63,307 bases of DNA from an uncultured Eubacteriales bacterium (GCA_900539455.1 UQCD01000012.1:1-63307), one strand, 5' to 3'. Positions 55,554 to 63,252 are shown, numbered from the stretch's first letter. Translations and numbers: made by a program. Notes: generated by a model from the letters alone, not told the origin.

Positions 55554-55640
55554 GAACTATCTTACATTGTATTCTACCACTATCTAAGACTCCTAGTTTT
55601 GCGTCCCTGCATCACTACAGATTTGCCTTTGTTATAACAT
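55546..55640 (-). promoter_or_regulatory. c-di-GMP-I (GEMM) riboswitch aptamer
   Basis: Minus strand. In order: AAAGGCAAA, a small hairpin (CTGT...GCAG), GGGACGCAAAACTA, GG, a second stem TCTTA...TAAGA within ACTA...TAGT, and GGTTGC. These are the conserved blocks of the GEMM-I class (GGCAAA, GGGACGCAAAGC, GGTTGC). The usual GNRA tetraloop of the first hairpin is missing, so tertiary docking may differ. Because the terminator uses GGTTGC, ligand binding should permit read-through (an ON switch); this is inference. Confidence 0.72.
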
Positions 55641-55666
55641 ATTAAATTCTAAATTTTTTCTCTCTC

Positions 55667-55694
55667 ATTATATTTTATTTAATAACTGTTGCAA
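55667..55694 (-). promoter_or_regulatory. promoter of the riboswitch transcript
   Basis: TTGCAA and TATAAT on the minus strand with a 16-base spacer; start near 55660, about 20 bases before the aptamer. Confidence 0.7.
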
Positions 55695-55784
55695 ATACTT
55701 TTATCGACATTATTTATAAATTTCCTTTTGCTATTATTTAATTTAAAATTCATAGTTTTTTAACAATTTTTATATATATTATTC

Positions 55785-55814
55785 TTTACATACAATTTAA
55801 TTATAGGTTATACT
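55785..55814 (+). promoter_or_regulatory. putative promoter of mecA
   Basis: TTTACA and TATACT on the plus strand, 18 bases apart; leader of about 75 bases. Confidence 0.55.
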
Positions 55815-55896
55815 ATATATGTAATAGTCTATGGGTTTATATCCTTTTTTGAATGTATTTATATATTATATTCTCGTTAGAAATGAGGTGCGTTTT

Positions 55897-56700
55897 ATGA
55901 AAATTGAGAAAATTAATGATAATCAAATAAAGTGTACTTTAAATAAATCAGATTTAGCATCTAGACAGATTAAGCTGAGTGAGTTAGCCTATGGCAGTGA
56001 AAAAGCAAAAAGTCTATTTCGTGATATGATGCAACAGGCATCCTGTGAATTAGGCTTTGAGGCAGAAGATATTCCACTTATGATTGAGGCTATACCAGTT
56101 TCAGGTGATTGCATTGTTTTACTTATAACAAAAGTAGAAGATCCAGAAGAGCTTGATACACGCTTTTCAAAATTTGCACCAGCCGTTGATGATATAGAAG
56201 AAATCGACGACCAGTCTAAGCTTCCATCACCTGGTGGTATTTTAGATATGTTAGGTCAGGTTAAGGACGAAATCAAAGAGGCTCTTGAAAAGGGCGAGGA
56301 TTCCTTTATTCCTCTTGCTCAGACCTTATCGACGGCAGCCGCTAGAAATGAAGAAAATCAGAAATCAAAAGATAATGCTTCAACCACTACTGGCAGCAAA
56401 AACATTATTAAAATATTCTCCTTTGATAGCCTAGACCCTATTATCGAGGTTTCATTTGTTTTAAAGGGCATCTACAATGGAGCAAATTCCCTGTACAAAG
56501 CCCCAAATGATAATCGTTACTTCCTTGTTGTAAATAAGAGTACACACACTATTATAGATTTCAACAAAATATGCAATATTATCCTTGAGTATGGCTTTGC
56601 AGAGCCTTCAACTCCTGCAAATGAAGCTTTCTATAAGGAGCATTTTACAAGGATTATTCCAAAAAAGGCTTTACAAAAATTAGCAACTATCAGAGCATAG
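55897..56700 (+). CDS. mecA: ClpC adaptor protein MecA
   Basis: A 267-residue MecA. The N-terminal substrate-binding domain opens MKIEKINDNQIKCTLNKSDLA, with LSELAYGSEKAKSLFRDMMQQA next; an acidic and Lys-rich linker (~90-175) precedes the C-terminal ClpC-binding domain (IKIFSFDSLDPIIEVSFVLKG ... YFLVVNKS ... FAEPSTP). MecA proteins present targets to ClpCP; in Bacillus they control competence through ComK. GAGGTG precedes the ATG at 55897; I reject the 22-codon extension. Single gene with its own promoter and terminator. Confidence 0.9.
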   Translation: MKIEKINDNQIKCTLNKSDLASRQIKLSELAYGSEKAKSLFRDMMQQASCELGFEAEDIPLMIEAIPVSGDCIVLLITKVEDPEELDTRFSKFAPAVDDIEEIDDQSKLPSPGGILDMLGQVKDEIKEALEKGEDSFIPLAQTLSTAAARNEENQKSKDNASTTTGSKNIIKIFSFDSLDPIIEVSFVLKGIYNGANSLYKAPNDNRYFLVVNKSTHTIIDFNKICNIILEYGFAEPSTPANEAFYKEHFTRIIPKKALQKLATIRA

Positions 56701-56759
56701 TTTAAAAAATAATAAGTTCCAGACTTTGCAAGCAAGTAAAGTTTGAAACAAAAAAATAG

Positions 56760-56800
56760 AGGTTTATGCAGACAATGCTGTTTGCATAAACCTTTTATTT
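56760..56800. terminator. bidirectional terminator after mecA
   Basis: AGGTTTATGCA and TGCATAAACCT are 11-bp perfect arms, with T- and A-runs outside. It serves mecA (+) and the convergent DUF1858 gene (-). Confidence 0.85.
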
Positions 56801-56806
56801 TACTTA

Positions 56807-57007
56807 TTATTTTGTAGCCAAATATTCATTAATAGCTGATTCTATTTCGTTAGCATCTAATCCATGAACCATACAAGCTTCTTCTAAAGATTCGCCCTGT
56901 GCTGATGGACAACCTATACAGTGCATACCTGCACCTAATAAAATAGCAATTATGCCCTGGTCTATCTGAATCAACTCGCCTATTAGCATATCTTTTGATA
57001 TTTGCAT
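56807..57007 (-). CDS. DUF1858 prismane-associated redox protein
   Basis: A 66-residue DUF1858 protein of the hybrid-cluster-protein-associated type. The CxxC pair lies in GMHCIGCPSAQGESLEEACMVHGLD (seen in part), with N-terminal IGELIQIDQGIIAILLGAG. The two cysteines (CIGC) may form a redox disulphide. The role is unknown; homologues often sit beside hybrid cluster protein or in nitrosative-stress genes, not seen here. Start at 57007: AGGAGG is 8 bases upstream. Confidence 0.88.
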   Translation of the reverse strand: MQISKDMLIGELIQIDQGIIAILLGAGMHCIGCPSAQGESLEEACMVHGLDANEIESAINEYLATK

Positions 57008-57116
57008 CAATTAATCCTCCTAATAATGTTTGTTAATTATGAAAATCAATTTTATGACTTTCTAGTTAGGGGTAATAACCATAAACCGTTTACATTTTAA
57101 TACCCACTACGAGTAA

Positions 57117-57145
57117 ATTATAATACACTTGTCCAATATTGTAAA
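57117..57145 (-). promoter_or_regulatory. promoter of the DUF1858 gene
   Basis: TTTACA and TATAAT on the minus strand with a 17-base spacer, just before the end of the glycosyltransferase gene. An imperfect GGGTA...TACCC dyad follows (57067-57105). Confidence 0.7.
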
Positions 57146-57148
57146 TCC

Positions 57149-58198
57149 TCAACCTTGTAAATCCTTAATTTTACAATATATAGAAAACGAAGTCATAAAC
57201 AATGCAATCTGTTTTCTATCCCTTGAGGTAATTTCAAACTTGGTTTTATTATTTTTGTAAAACTCGCTCATTTTCTTTGAGTATTTAACAGTATATTTTT
57301 TATCATAGCAGCCATGAATTTTTGCTTTATTTTTAAAATCATAAAGCCAATACATACATTTTTTCAATGTATACCACATCATGTCATACTGACTTTCCTC
57401 TTCATAGAACTTTAATCTGTCCATAAAAGCATCAAAAATATCATATCTGTCATTTGTAAATTCTCCAGCAGCCGCACCCTTTAGCTTTACTCTGGAAACA
57501 TACAATGCCTCATGTATATATGAAACCTTCGGAGAAATATTAGTTAATTTAAAAACTGTGGCTTCATCACAATATTTTTTATTGTTAGTGAATTGTACAT
57601 CTGAAAATAATGCCGAGCTAAATAATTTGTTCCATACAGATATATTTTCTACTACTGTGTCTGGATATAAAAAGTAACACATATCAAACTCTTTGCCTGT
57701 AATAACTTCAGTTTCTCCATTGGCATATTTACTTTTCTTTCTTACATTTCCGTCATACAAATATGCAATATCACAAACACAAATATCTGATTTGTTTACA
57801 TCACAGGCACGCTTCATTATATCAAGTGTATTCTTCTCTAACATATCATCCCCATTTACAAACATTATATACTCGCCTGTAGCTGCTGCCAAACCTGTAT
57901 TTCTGGCATCAGGTATTCCCATATTTTTATCGTGAGCCAATAAGGCTATTCTTGCATCTCTTTTTGATATTTCCTCACAAATGCCTAAGGTACCGTCTGT
58001 AGAGCCATCGTCTACTATAATAACTTCAAAATTTGTATAGTTCTGTTTTCTTATACTATCAATACACTCTGCAATATGAGCCTTTTCATTATAAACAGGA
58101 ACGATAACACTTATTTTTTCCTGCTGCGATTTTCTCCTGTTTTGCCAAGCAAATCTCTTTTGTCTGTCTTTCAAAATTTTAAAACTATTCAGTAACAT
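57149..58198 (-). CDS. family 2 glycosyltransferase
   Basis: A 349-residue GT-A enzyme. The domain shows ISVIVPVYNEKAHIAECIDSI, VIIVDDGSTDGT and a DxD-like MFVNGDDMLEK, all within the first ~125 residues; the C-terminal 200 residues have the acceptor-binding helices usual in EPS GT2 enzymes, including YCDEATVFKL with a likely base. It adds a sugar to a lipid-linked repeat. Last gene of the polysaccharide cluster; 72 bases separate it from the Alg13-like gene. Confidence 0.9.
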   Translation of the reverse strand: MLLNSFKILKDRQKRFAWQNRRKSQQEKISVIVPVYNEKAHIAECIDSIRKQNYTNFEVIIVDDGSTDGTLGICEEISKRDARIALLAHDKNMGIPDARNTGLAAATGEYIMFVNGDDMLEKNTLDIMKRACDVNKSDICVCDIAYLYDGNVRKKSKYANGETEVITGKEFDMCYFLYPDTVVENISVWNKLFSSALFSDVQFTNNKKYCDEATVFKLTNISPKVSYIHEALYVSRVKLKGAAAGEFTNDRYDIFDAFMDRLKFYEEESQYDMMWYTLKKCMYWLYDFKNKAKIHGCYDKKYTVKYSKKMSEFYKNNKTKFEITSRDRKQIALFMTSFSIYCKIKDLQG

Positions 58199-58270
58199 AA
58201 ACCTTCTCCATCTCCATCATAAATGCTTTAAATCACATATGTTAGCAGCTGTATAATAGCAAAATCTATA

Positions 58271-58762
58271 TTATTTTTCTATCTGTTCATTTTCTATGTA
58301 GCCTAAGATTAATTCTACCACATTTTCCCTTTGTGACACATATTTATTAAAGGTAGTTTTCCTAGCAAGCTCAAGCTTATCTGACAATTCATCATTTTCA
58401 TAACAGCATACAAGATAATTTTTCTTTTCAAATGCCCTTGCTATATCTAATTGATGGTCATCTACATGCTCTTTGTATTTTTTCAATCTAGGATATACCA
58501 CAACCGCTTTATCTGCTTTAAGCGCAGTAATAATACTGCCAACACCACTATGAGTAATTAATAAATCTGACTTTTTAACTGTAGCATCAAACTCTTCCTT
58601 ACTCATAAACCTAACATATTGATAGTTTTCAGGCTCATATGTAGAATTTCCTATTTGAGCAAATACTTTCTCCTTAATAATATCTCTAGAAATATAATCA
58701 TCTATAAGCTTCAGCAATCGGTTAAGCTGAAATTTTTGTGTTCCCAATACAATAAATATCAT
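58271..58762 (-). CDS. Alg13/PssE-like catalytic glycosyltransferase subunit
   Basis: A 163-residue protein corresponding to the C-terminal, nucleotide-sugar-binding half of GT28 enzymes: MIFIVLGTQKFQLNRL, ADLLITHSGVGSIITALKAD-type (DLLITHSGVGS), VVYPRLKKYKEHVDDHQ. It works as a heterodimer with the Alg14-like protein encoded 21 bases upstream, as in PssD/PssE and EpsE/EpsF pairs of EPS clusters. The donor is commonly UDP-Glc, UDP-Gal or UDP-GlcNAc; here not determined. Confidence 0.87.
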   Translation of the reverse strand: MIFIVLGTQKFQLNRLLKLIDDYISRDIIKEKVFAQIGNSTYEPENYQYVRFMSKEEFDATVKKSDLLITHSGVGSIITALKADKAVVVYPRLKKYKEHVDDHQLDIARAFEKKNYLVCCYENDELSDKLELARKTTFNKYVSQRENVVELILGYIENEQIEK

Positions 58763-58783
58763 AAATTCTGCCTCTACCTTCCA

Positions 58784-59263
58784 TTAAAAAATTCTACCAC
58801 CAACTATAGCCTCCGGAAAGTATTTTAACATATCTTCCCATTGAACTACAAATAAATTTGCTAACTTTAATTTATATATTATTTTACCAGTAAGAGATGG
58901 CGTATCTACTCTTGCAAAGGACTCTATATAGACAATTCTCTTTCCCAATAATTTGCCAACAATACAAAAGGGTACTGTAGCCAATGCTCCTGTAGAAATC
59001 AACACAGTAGGCTTTTCCTTTAGTAAAATTTTAAAGGCTTTAAGTATAAGACCAATAAATTTAAATGGAAACAATATTTCCTTTCTATTTATCTGATATA
59101 CATAAATTACCTTTTTTCCAAAATGTAATTCTTCAAATTTCCCCTTTTCTGTTACAAGAAAGTTATCATATTTTTCTTCTATTTCAACTAATCTGGATAT
59201 TTCCTCTAAATGTCCTCCAGAAGATGCAAGAAAGCATACCTTTTCTTTTTTATTTTTTTTCAT
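58784..59263 (-). CDS. Alg14/PssD-like membrane-anchoring glycosyltransferase subunit
   Basis: A 159-residue protein equal to the N-terminal half of GT28: VCFLASSGGHLEEISRL (14-residue core), FLVTEKG, PTVLISTGALATVPFCIVGKLLGKRIVYIESFARVDTPSLTGKIIYKLANLFVVQWEDM (in part). It binds the acceptor at the membrane and recruits the Alg13-like subunit. Its ATG overlaps the stop of the sugar-phosphate transferase gene by one base (TAATG). Confidence 0.87.
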   Translation of the reverse strand: MKKNKKEKVCFLASSGGHLEEISRLVEIEEKYDNFLVTEKGKFEELHFGKKVIYVYQINRKEILFPFKFIGLILKAFKILLKEKPTVLISTGALATVPFCIVGKLLGKRIVYIESFARVDTPSLTGKIIYKLKLANLFVVQWEDMLKYFPEAIVGGRIF

Positions 59264-60651
59264 TAGTATGCCCCTTTTCTGGTAAATATCTGTAATACTG
59301 TTTTTATCATAATCTTAAAATCTAAAAAAACACTCCATTTATCAATATATTCAATATCTAAATTAACAATATCTGTAAAATCCTTTATGCTGCTTCTGCC
59401 ACTAACCTGCCACATACCAGTAATTCCTGGCTTAATACTAATTCTTCTCCAATGATTTCTTTGATATTTGTCAACCTCATCTACCGTAGGTGGTCTTGTT
59501 CCAACAAGGCTCATATCTCCCTTTAAAACATTGAAAAACTGTGGTAACTCATCAATACTTGTCTTTCTAATAAACTTTCCTACACGGGTAACTCTAGGAT
59601 CATTATGGATTTTAAACATCAGCTCGCTATCCATTTCATTCTCCTTCATTAACTCCTCCTTCATATTATCTGCATTGTCACACATACTTCTAAACTTGTA
59701 TATATTAAAATGTCTTCCGTTTGTTCCCACTCTTTCCTGTTTAAAAATAACAGGTCCTTTTGTATCTATTTTTATAGCAATAGCAGTTATCAGCATAATA
59801 GGTGATGAAAGAATTATGCCTACAAGACTTCCAAATATGTCTATTACTCTTTTAATTACCTTATCAGAGGTATTTAGTGATACTGTATGATAAGTAACCA
59901 CTGGATATGTACCAACACTGCTGACATAGGACTGTGCACCACCAGCCCTGTAGGAATCCATAATTATACGCATAGTAACACCCATTTCCATACATAAACT
60001 GATATATTCCTGAACTGTATCTAATGGCACACTTTTTCTGTGCATTAAATATACCTGGTCTATGTTATATTCCTTAATAATTTCCTCTAGTTCATCAATA
60101 GAGCCAATATACTCCTTCTTTCCTTTATCCTCTGGTTTTACTGAAACATAACCAATAATATCTACCTCTGTATTACTTTTTCCCAGATATGTATTAAATT
60201 TCTCATAATGCTCATATCCGCCTATCATAATAGTTCTAGGTGCAAATATATTTCCAGCCTTTGCCATACATCTGACTATAGTTGCACTAATTATCATTGC
60301 CACATAGGTTAACCCTAAGAAAAGTATATAAAAATAAACATCAATATTACTATTCCCAACATAGAATAATAACATTGCTGTAACGAATGTAGCAATCAGT
60401 ATTGACTTTGTAATCTTTTTCAGAACTCTGTCTATATAAAAAAAAGTGGTGATATTATATATTCTCGCTTCTTTATTAGATAAAAGATAAACTAGCATAA
60501 AAATTAGAGCCACAATAAAATATTTTACCTCATCACCTTTAAAAAACACACCTGTTCCTATTGCTGCTATTATAAATGAAATAACACCAAATAAAGAATC
60601 ACTAATGATATATAAAACATTAGTGCTTGCACCTCGATTACCTTTTCCCAT
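59263..60651 (-). CDS. undecaprenyl-phosphate sugar phosphotransferase
   Basis: A polyisoprenyl-phosphate hexose-1-phosphate transferase of about 462 residues. Four or five N-terminal helices (~1-115), a Rossmann-like CoA_binding_3 domain (~130-235), then the catalytic C-terminus: KRVIDIFGSLVGIIL, PVIFKQERVG, FNIYKFRSMC, DELPQFFNVLKGDMSLVGTRPP (in part) and KPGITGMWQVSGR. It starts a lipid-linked repeat by loading the first sugar phosphate. I prefer the ATG at 60651, with AAGGTGAG ahead, over the GTG at 60660. Confidence 0.92.
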   Translation of the reverse strand: MGKGNRGASTNVLYIISDSLFGVISFIIAAIGTGVFFKGDEVKYFIVALIFMLVYLLSNKEARIYNITTFFYIDRVLKKITKSILIATFVTAMLLFYVGNSNIDVYFYILFLGLTYVAMIISATIVRCMAKAGNIFAPRTIMIGGYEHYEKFNTYLGKSNTEVDIIGYVSVKPEDKGKKEYIGSIDELEEIIKEYNIDQVYLMHRKSVPLDTVQEYISLCMEMGVTMRIIMDSYRAGGAQSYVSSVGTYPVVTYHTVSLNTSDKVIKRVIDIFGSLVGIILSSPIMLITAIAIKIDTKGPVIFKQERVGTNGRHFNIYKFRSMCDNADNMKEELMKENEMDSELMFKIHNDPRVTRVGKFIRKTSIDELPQFFNVLKGDMSLVGTRPPTVDEVDKYQRNHWRRISIKPGITGMWQVSGRSSIKDFTDIVNLDIEYIDKWSVFLDFKIMIKTVLQIFTRKGAY

Positions 60652-60747
60652 TAATCTCACCTTACTTTGAAGTTATATAAATCTAGCTATCTGATGTAAA
60701 TTAATAATATTAATCTAATTATATGAAACTTATGCACCTTTGTCAAA

Positions 60748-60783
60748 TAAAAAACCAGTAGACTCTTTCATCTACTGGTTCAG
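60748..60783 (-). terminator. terminator of the rpsF-ssb-rpsR operon
   Basis: On the minus strand AACCAGTAGA and (TC)TACTGGTT pair around a 6-8 base loop, followed by six Ts. It lies just after rpsR. Confidence 0.9.
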
Positions 60784-60786
60784 TAA

Positions 60787-61056
60787 TTAATCTAATGTAT
60801 AAGGCATTAAAGCGATATGTCTTGCTCTCTTTACAGCAACTGTAAGAGCTCTCTGATGTTTAGCACAGTTTCCTGTAATTCTTCTAGGAAGAATTTTACC
60901 TCTTTCAGATACATATCTTTTTAATTTATTAACATCTTTGTAATCGATTTCAGCGTTCTTATCTCCACAGAATACACAAACCTTTTTTCTTCTACGGATT
61001 GGTCTTCTCTTCATAGAAACTTCTTTATCGCCTTTAACTGGTCTATTTTCTGGCAT
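60787..61056 (-). CDS. rpsR: 30S ribosomal protein S18
   Basis: An 89-residue S18. The N-terminal basic part (RPIRRRKKVCVFCGDKN) and the core LKRYVSERGKILPRRITGNCAKHQRALTVAVKRARHIALMPY (in part) are intact. The CVFC...C-H cysteines suggest the zinc-binding version. Third gene of rpsF-ssb-rpsR, with AGGAGGTAGTA before the ATG. S18 partners S6 on the small subunit. Confidence 0.97.
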   Translation of the reverse strand: MPENRPVKGDKEVSMKRRPIRRRKKVCVFCGDKNAEIDYKDVNKLKRYVSERGKILPRRITGNCAKHQRALTVAVKRARHIALMPYTLD

Positions 61057-61076
61057 TACTACTACCTCCTATATTT

Positions 61077-61514
61077 TTAGTTGAATGGTAAGCCTTCGTC
61101 CTCTACACCATCTGGAATATTCATAAATCCGTCACCAGCAGCATTAATCGGCTCTGGTCTAGATGTAAAGCCTCCGTCTGTACCTGCGCTATTTTTACTT
61201 TCAGCGAACTCAAGATTTTCACACACAACATCTGTAGTGTATACCTTTTGTCCGTCCTTGTTTGTGTAGCTTCCGGTCTGTATTCTTCCTTCTGCTACAA
61301 TCTTTGTACCCTGATGTAAATATCTTTCAACGAATTCTGCCTGTCTGCCAAATGCAACACATGAGATAAAATCAGCTGTTGCCTCTCCATCTCTTTTAAA
61401 TCTTCTATCTACTGCTAAGGAAAATCTAGCAATAGCTAATGACGCATCACCGCTTTGAGAATATCTTACTTCCGGATCTCTTGTCAGTCTTCCCATTAGT
61501 ATAACTTTGTTCAT
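61077..61514 (-). CDS. ssb: single-stranded DNA-binding protein
   Basis: A 145-residue SSB. The OB-fold (MNKVILMGRLTRDPEVRYS, FISCVAFGRQAEFVERYL, KIVAEGRIQTGSY) fills residues 1-107; a Gly/Pro-containing linker leads to an acidic tip that ends DEGLPFN, matching the D-D-x-PF motif used to bind partners, with Asn added. It coats ssDNA in replication and repair. Lies between rpsF and rpsR as in most Firmicutes. Confidence 0.96.
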   Translation of the reverse strand: MNKVILMGRLTRDPEVRYSQSGDASLAIARFSLAVDRRFKRDGEATADFISCVAFGRQAEFVERYLHQGTKIVAEGRIQTGSYTNKDGQKVYTTDVVCENLEFAESKNSAGTDGGFTSRPEPINAAGDGFMNIPDGVEDEGLPFN

Positions 61515-61547
61515 AATTTACCTCTTTTCTAACAGGTGTAAGCCGAC

Positions 61548-61835
61548 TTAAGCTTCTTTCTTAACGCATAAATATCTAACAACATTTTCCATTAAACGAA
61601 CATTTGCTTCAACTTCGTTTGGACAATTAGCGTCAGATTCAAACTGGATGAAGTAATAGTAAGCTTCTTTACTCTTCTGAATTTCGTAAGCCAATCTCTT
61701 CTTGCCCCAGTCGTCAACATTTGTTACTGTACCACCGAATCTTGTAATATATTCTTTTACCTTTTCGATAGTAGCAACTCTTTCCTCTTCTTCAAGAGTT
61801 CCATTAACGATTACTGCTAATTCGTACTTGTTCAT
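61548..61835 (-). CDS. rpsF: 30S ribosomal protein S6
   Basis: A 95-residue S6: MNKYELAVIVNGTLEEEE, GGTVTNVDDWGKKRLAYEIQKSKEAYY (in part), and NVVRYLCVKKEA at the end. Complete. First gene of rpsF-ssb-rpsR, preceded by AGGAGGT, a leader hairpin and a strong promoter. S6 pairs with S18, and the dimer can bind its own leader in several bacteria. Confidence 0.97.
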   Translation of the reverse strand: MNKYELAVIVNGTLEEEERVATIEKVKEYITRFGGTVTNVDDWGKKRLAYEIQKSKEAYYYFIQFESDANCPNEVEANVRLMENVVRYLCVKKEA

Positions 61836-61860
61836 TTAGTTTACCTCCTTTTGGTCTCTG

Positions 61861-61883
61861 GCCCATAGTATCAGTCTATGAGC
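61861..61883 (-). promoter_or_regulatory. leader hairpin of the rpsF mRNA
   Basis: GCTCATAG and CTATGGGC (8 pairs, one G-U) around ACTGATA, in the 5' leader 26 bases before the ATG. A site for S6:S18 autoregulation is possible; I cannot confirm the conserved CCG bulge of that motif. Confidence 0.4.
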
Positions 61884-61908
61884 AAGGAATAATATATCAC
61901 GAATATTT

Positions 61909-61937
61909 ATTCTAGCATAAACTAAAAAGGATTGCAA
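61909..61937 (-). promoter_or_regulatory. sigma-A promoter of rpsF-ssb-rpsR
   Basis: TTGCAA and TGC-TAGAAT on the minus strand with a 17-base spacer, the same core as the type IV pilus promoter. Confidence 0.85.
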
Positions 61938-62003
61938 GTATATTTTACAATCCTTTCCACATTCGTTAATAATCGTTAATAATTCATTAATAATATCATC
62001 CCT

Positions 62004-62195
62004 TTAAGCCTGTCCACCCTTTTTATGCTCTTTTAAATTCTTCTCAACAATGGCTCTGGAAATCATTACCTGATGTCCACACCCTAAACATTTAAGCCTA
62101 AAGTCAGCACCCACTCTTAATACTTCCCACTCAAAGCTGCCACAAGGATGCTTCTTTTTAAGTCTGACAATATCTCCTACTTCAAATTGAATCAT
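62004..62195 (-). CDS. DUF951 small zinc-ribbon-like protein
   Basis: A 63-residue DUF951 protein: FEVGDIVRLKKKHPCGSFEWEVLRVGADFRLKCLGCGH (seen in part), with three cysteines in a PCG...CLGC arrangement and a conserved HxCG-like KHPCGS. The fold is an SH3-like small beta barrel, often next to translation genes or a GTPase (YchF) in Firmicutes; the function is unknown. It begins 4 bases after cheX and precedes rpsF, which has its own promoter. Confidence 0.88.
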   Translation of the reverse strand: MIQFEVGDIVRLKKKHPCGSFEWEVLRVGADFRLKCLGCGHQVMISRAIVEKNLKEHKKGGQA

Positions 62196-62199
62196 ATTT

Positions 62200-62676
62200 C
62201 TATTCCTTTGTTACACATAAATATAATGATATTATCTCATTAGCTCCATCCATCATAGGAATCTTCAATGCTTGTATGTCTATCTGCAGCTTTAAGTTTT
62301 TTCCATGTAATGATATTGGAGGTGTAATATCCATTAATATTCCCTGAGTTGAAAAAACTGTAGCTGCATTTCCCATTATCATATTACTTAATTCACCCAA
62401 TGCTGAACAAGCCATTTCATCAAGTGTTTCTACTGGCATACCCATCATCATTTTACTAGCCATTTGTTTAGCATTACTATCCGACATTACCAAAAGCACC
62501 TGCCCCTTTAAAACCCCAGTAACACCTACCTGTAATATAAAAGTATCATCAGGAAATTCAAGTCTTGCTATTGTTGGTTTGCCTACAGACAACTTTGTCT
62601 GTGTTGTCATCTCAATAACGCTTATTGCTGACTGTAAAAACGGATTGATGTGTTTCACATCCAACGCTTGCATCAT
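62200..62676 (-). CDS. cheX: CheX-like chemotaxis phosphatase
   Basis: About 158 residues from the ATG at 62676; AAAGGA is ~11 bases upstream. The core (residues counted from this start) carries HINPFLQSAISVIEMTT, a central GMPVETLDEMACSALGELSNMIMGNA segment (in part) with the E...N pair (ELSNMIMGNA) used by CheX/CheC-type CheY-P phosphatases, then DITPPISLHGK. There is no other chemotaxis gene in the window, so it may serve flagella or another response regulator. The ORF extends 17 codons further upstream, but that part does not match the family. First gene of a cheX-DUF951 unit. Confidence 0.85.
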   Translation of the reverse strand: MMQALDVKHINPFLQSAISVIEMTTQTKLSVGKPTIARLEFPDDTFILQVGVTGVLKGQVLLVMSDSNAKQMASKMMMGMPVETLDEMACSALGELSNMIMGNAATVFSTQGILMDITPPISLHGKNLKLQIDIQALKIPMMDGANEIISLYLCVTKE

Positions 62677-62759
62677 AAGTAAATATATCCTTTCTATATC
62701 TTTAATATTCTCACATATAATCATCAACCTATCTATTAAATCAGAATTATCCCAATATT

Positions 62760-62868
62760 AAATGAACTCATTATGATACTAAATGTAGCTCACTATAATA
62801 CTAAATAAGGCTTATTATAATATCAAATAAAGCTCATTATAATATTGAAATACTCTTATTATAATGGT
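62760..62868. repeat. five tandem 22-bp repeats in the cheX leader
   Basis: Five consecutive units of 21-22 bases (62760-62780, 62781-62802, 62803-62824, 62825-62846, 62847-62868), consensus AAATAAAGCTCATTATAATA. Each contains a TTATAAT-type core at the same phase. Confidence 0.8.
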
Positions 62869-62892
62869 CGATTCTCAAGCTCACCTAAGGCT

Positions 62893-62921
62893 AGTATACC
62901 ACATTTTTACACAATGGTAAA
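62893..62921 (-). promoter_or_regulatory. promoter of cheX-DUF951
   Basis: TTTACC and TATACT on the minus strand with a 17-base spacer, start near 62886; the tandem repeats then lie in the 5' leader (about 210 bases). The rest up to 63080 is AT-rich with nothing further. Confidence 0.6.
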
Positions 62922-63082
62922 CCAAAAAAACCTACTCCTTATAATCTAATTATCACCATTGCAGCATTTGTGTTTAATATTTCCTATTATTTTATCTTCT
63001 ATTTTACTTGAATAAATGTATTTTTGTATTAAATTTACATATGCTTAGTTACTTTCTTTCTAAGTAAACTACTTTTATGCAC

Positions 63083-63112
63083 AAAAAAAGAACTTACCTT
63101 AAAAGTAAGCTC
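63083..63112 (-). terminator. terminator of the tRNA transcript
   Basis: On the minus strand GAGCTTAC and GTAAGTTC (one G-U) pair around a 7-base loop, followed by seven Ts. Confidence 0.85.
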
Positions 63113-63120
63113 TCGTATAG

Positions 63121-63191
63121 AGGCGCGAGCCGGATTTGAACCGGCGATAACGGTGTTGCAGACCGGGGCCTTACCACTTGGCGATCGCGCC
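63121..63191 (-). tRNA. tRNA-Cys (GCA)
   Basis: A 71-base tRNA on the minus strand: acceptor GGCGCGA/TCGCGCC, D-arm CGCCAAGTGGTAAGGC-type, anticodon loop CTGCAAC with anticodon GCA, T-arm GCCGG-TTCAAAT-CCGGC, discriminator U73 as usual for Cys. No CCA is encoded. It is followed by a terminator. Confidence 0.95.
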
Positions 63192-63252
63192 ATATATAGT
63201 ATATTATCAATATACTAGGAATATGTCAACCTGAAATATAAATTTCCGGTAG

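Noticed and set aside
62677..62727. A 17-codon extension of CheX
   Set aside because: It does not resemble family N-termini, and a ribosome binding site favours 62676.
62760..62868. CRISPR array or iteron-type plasmid origin
   Set aside because: No spacers between the 22-bp units and no replication initiator gene or cas gene nearby.
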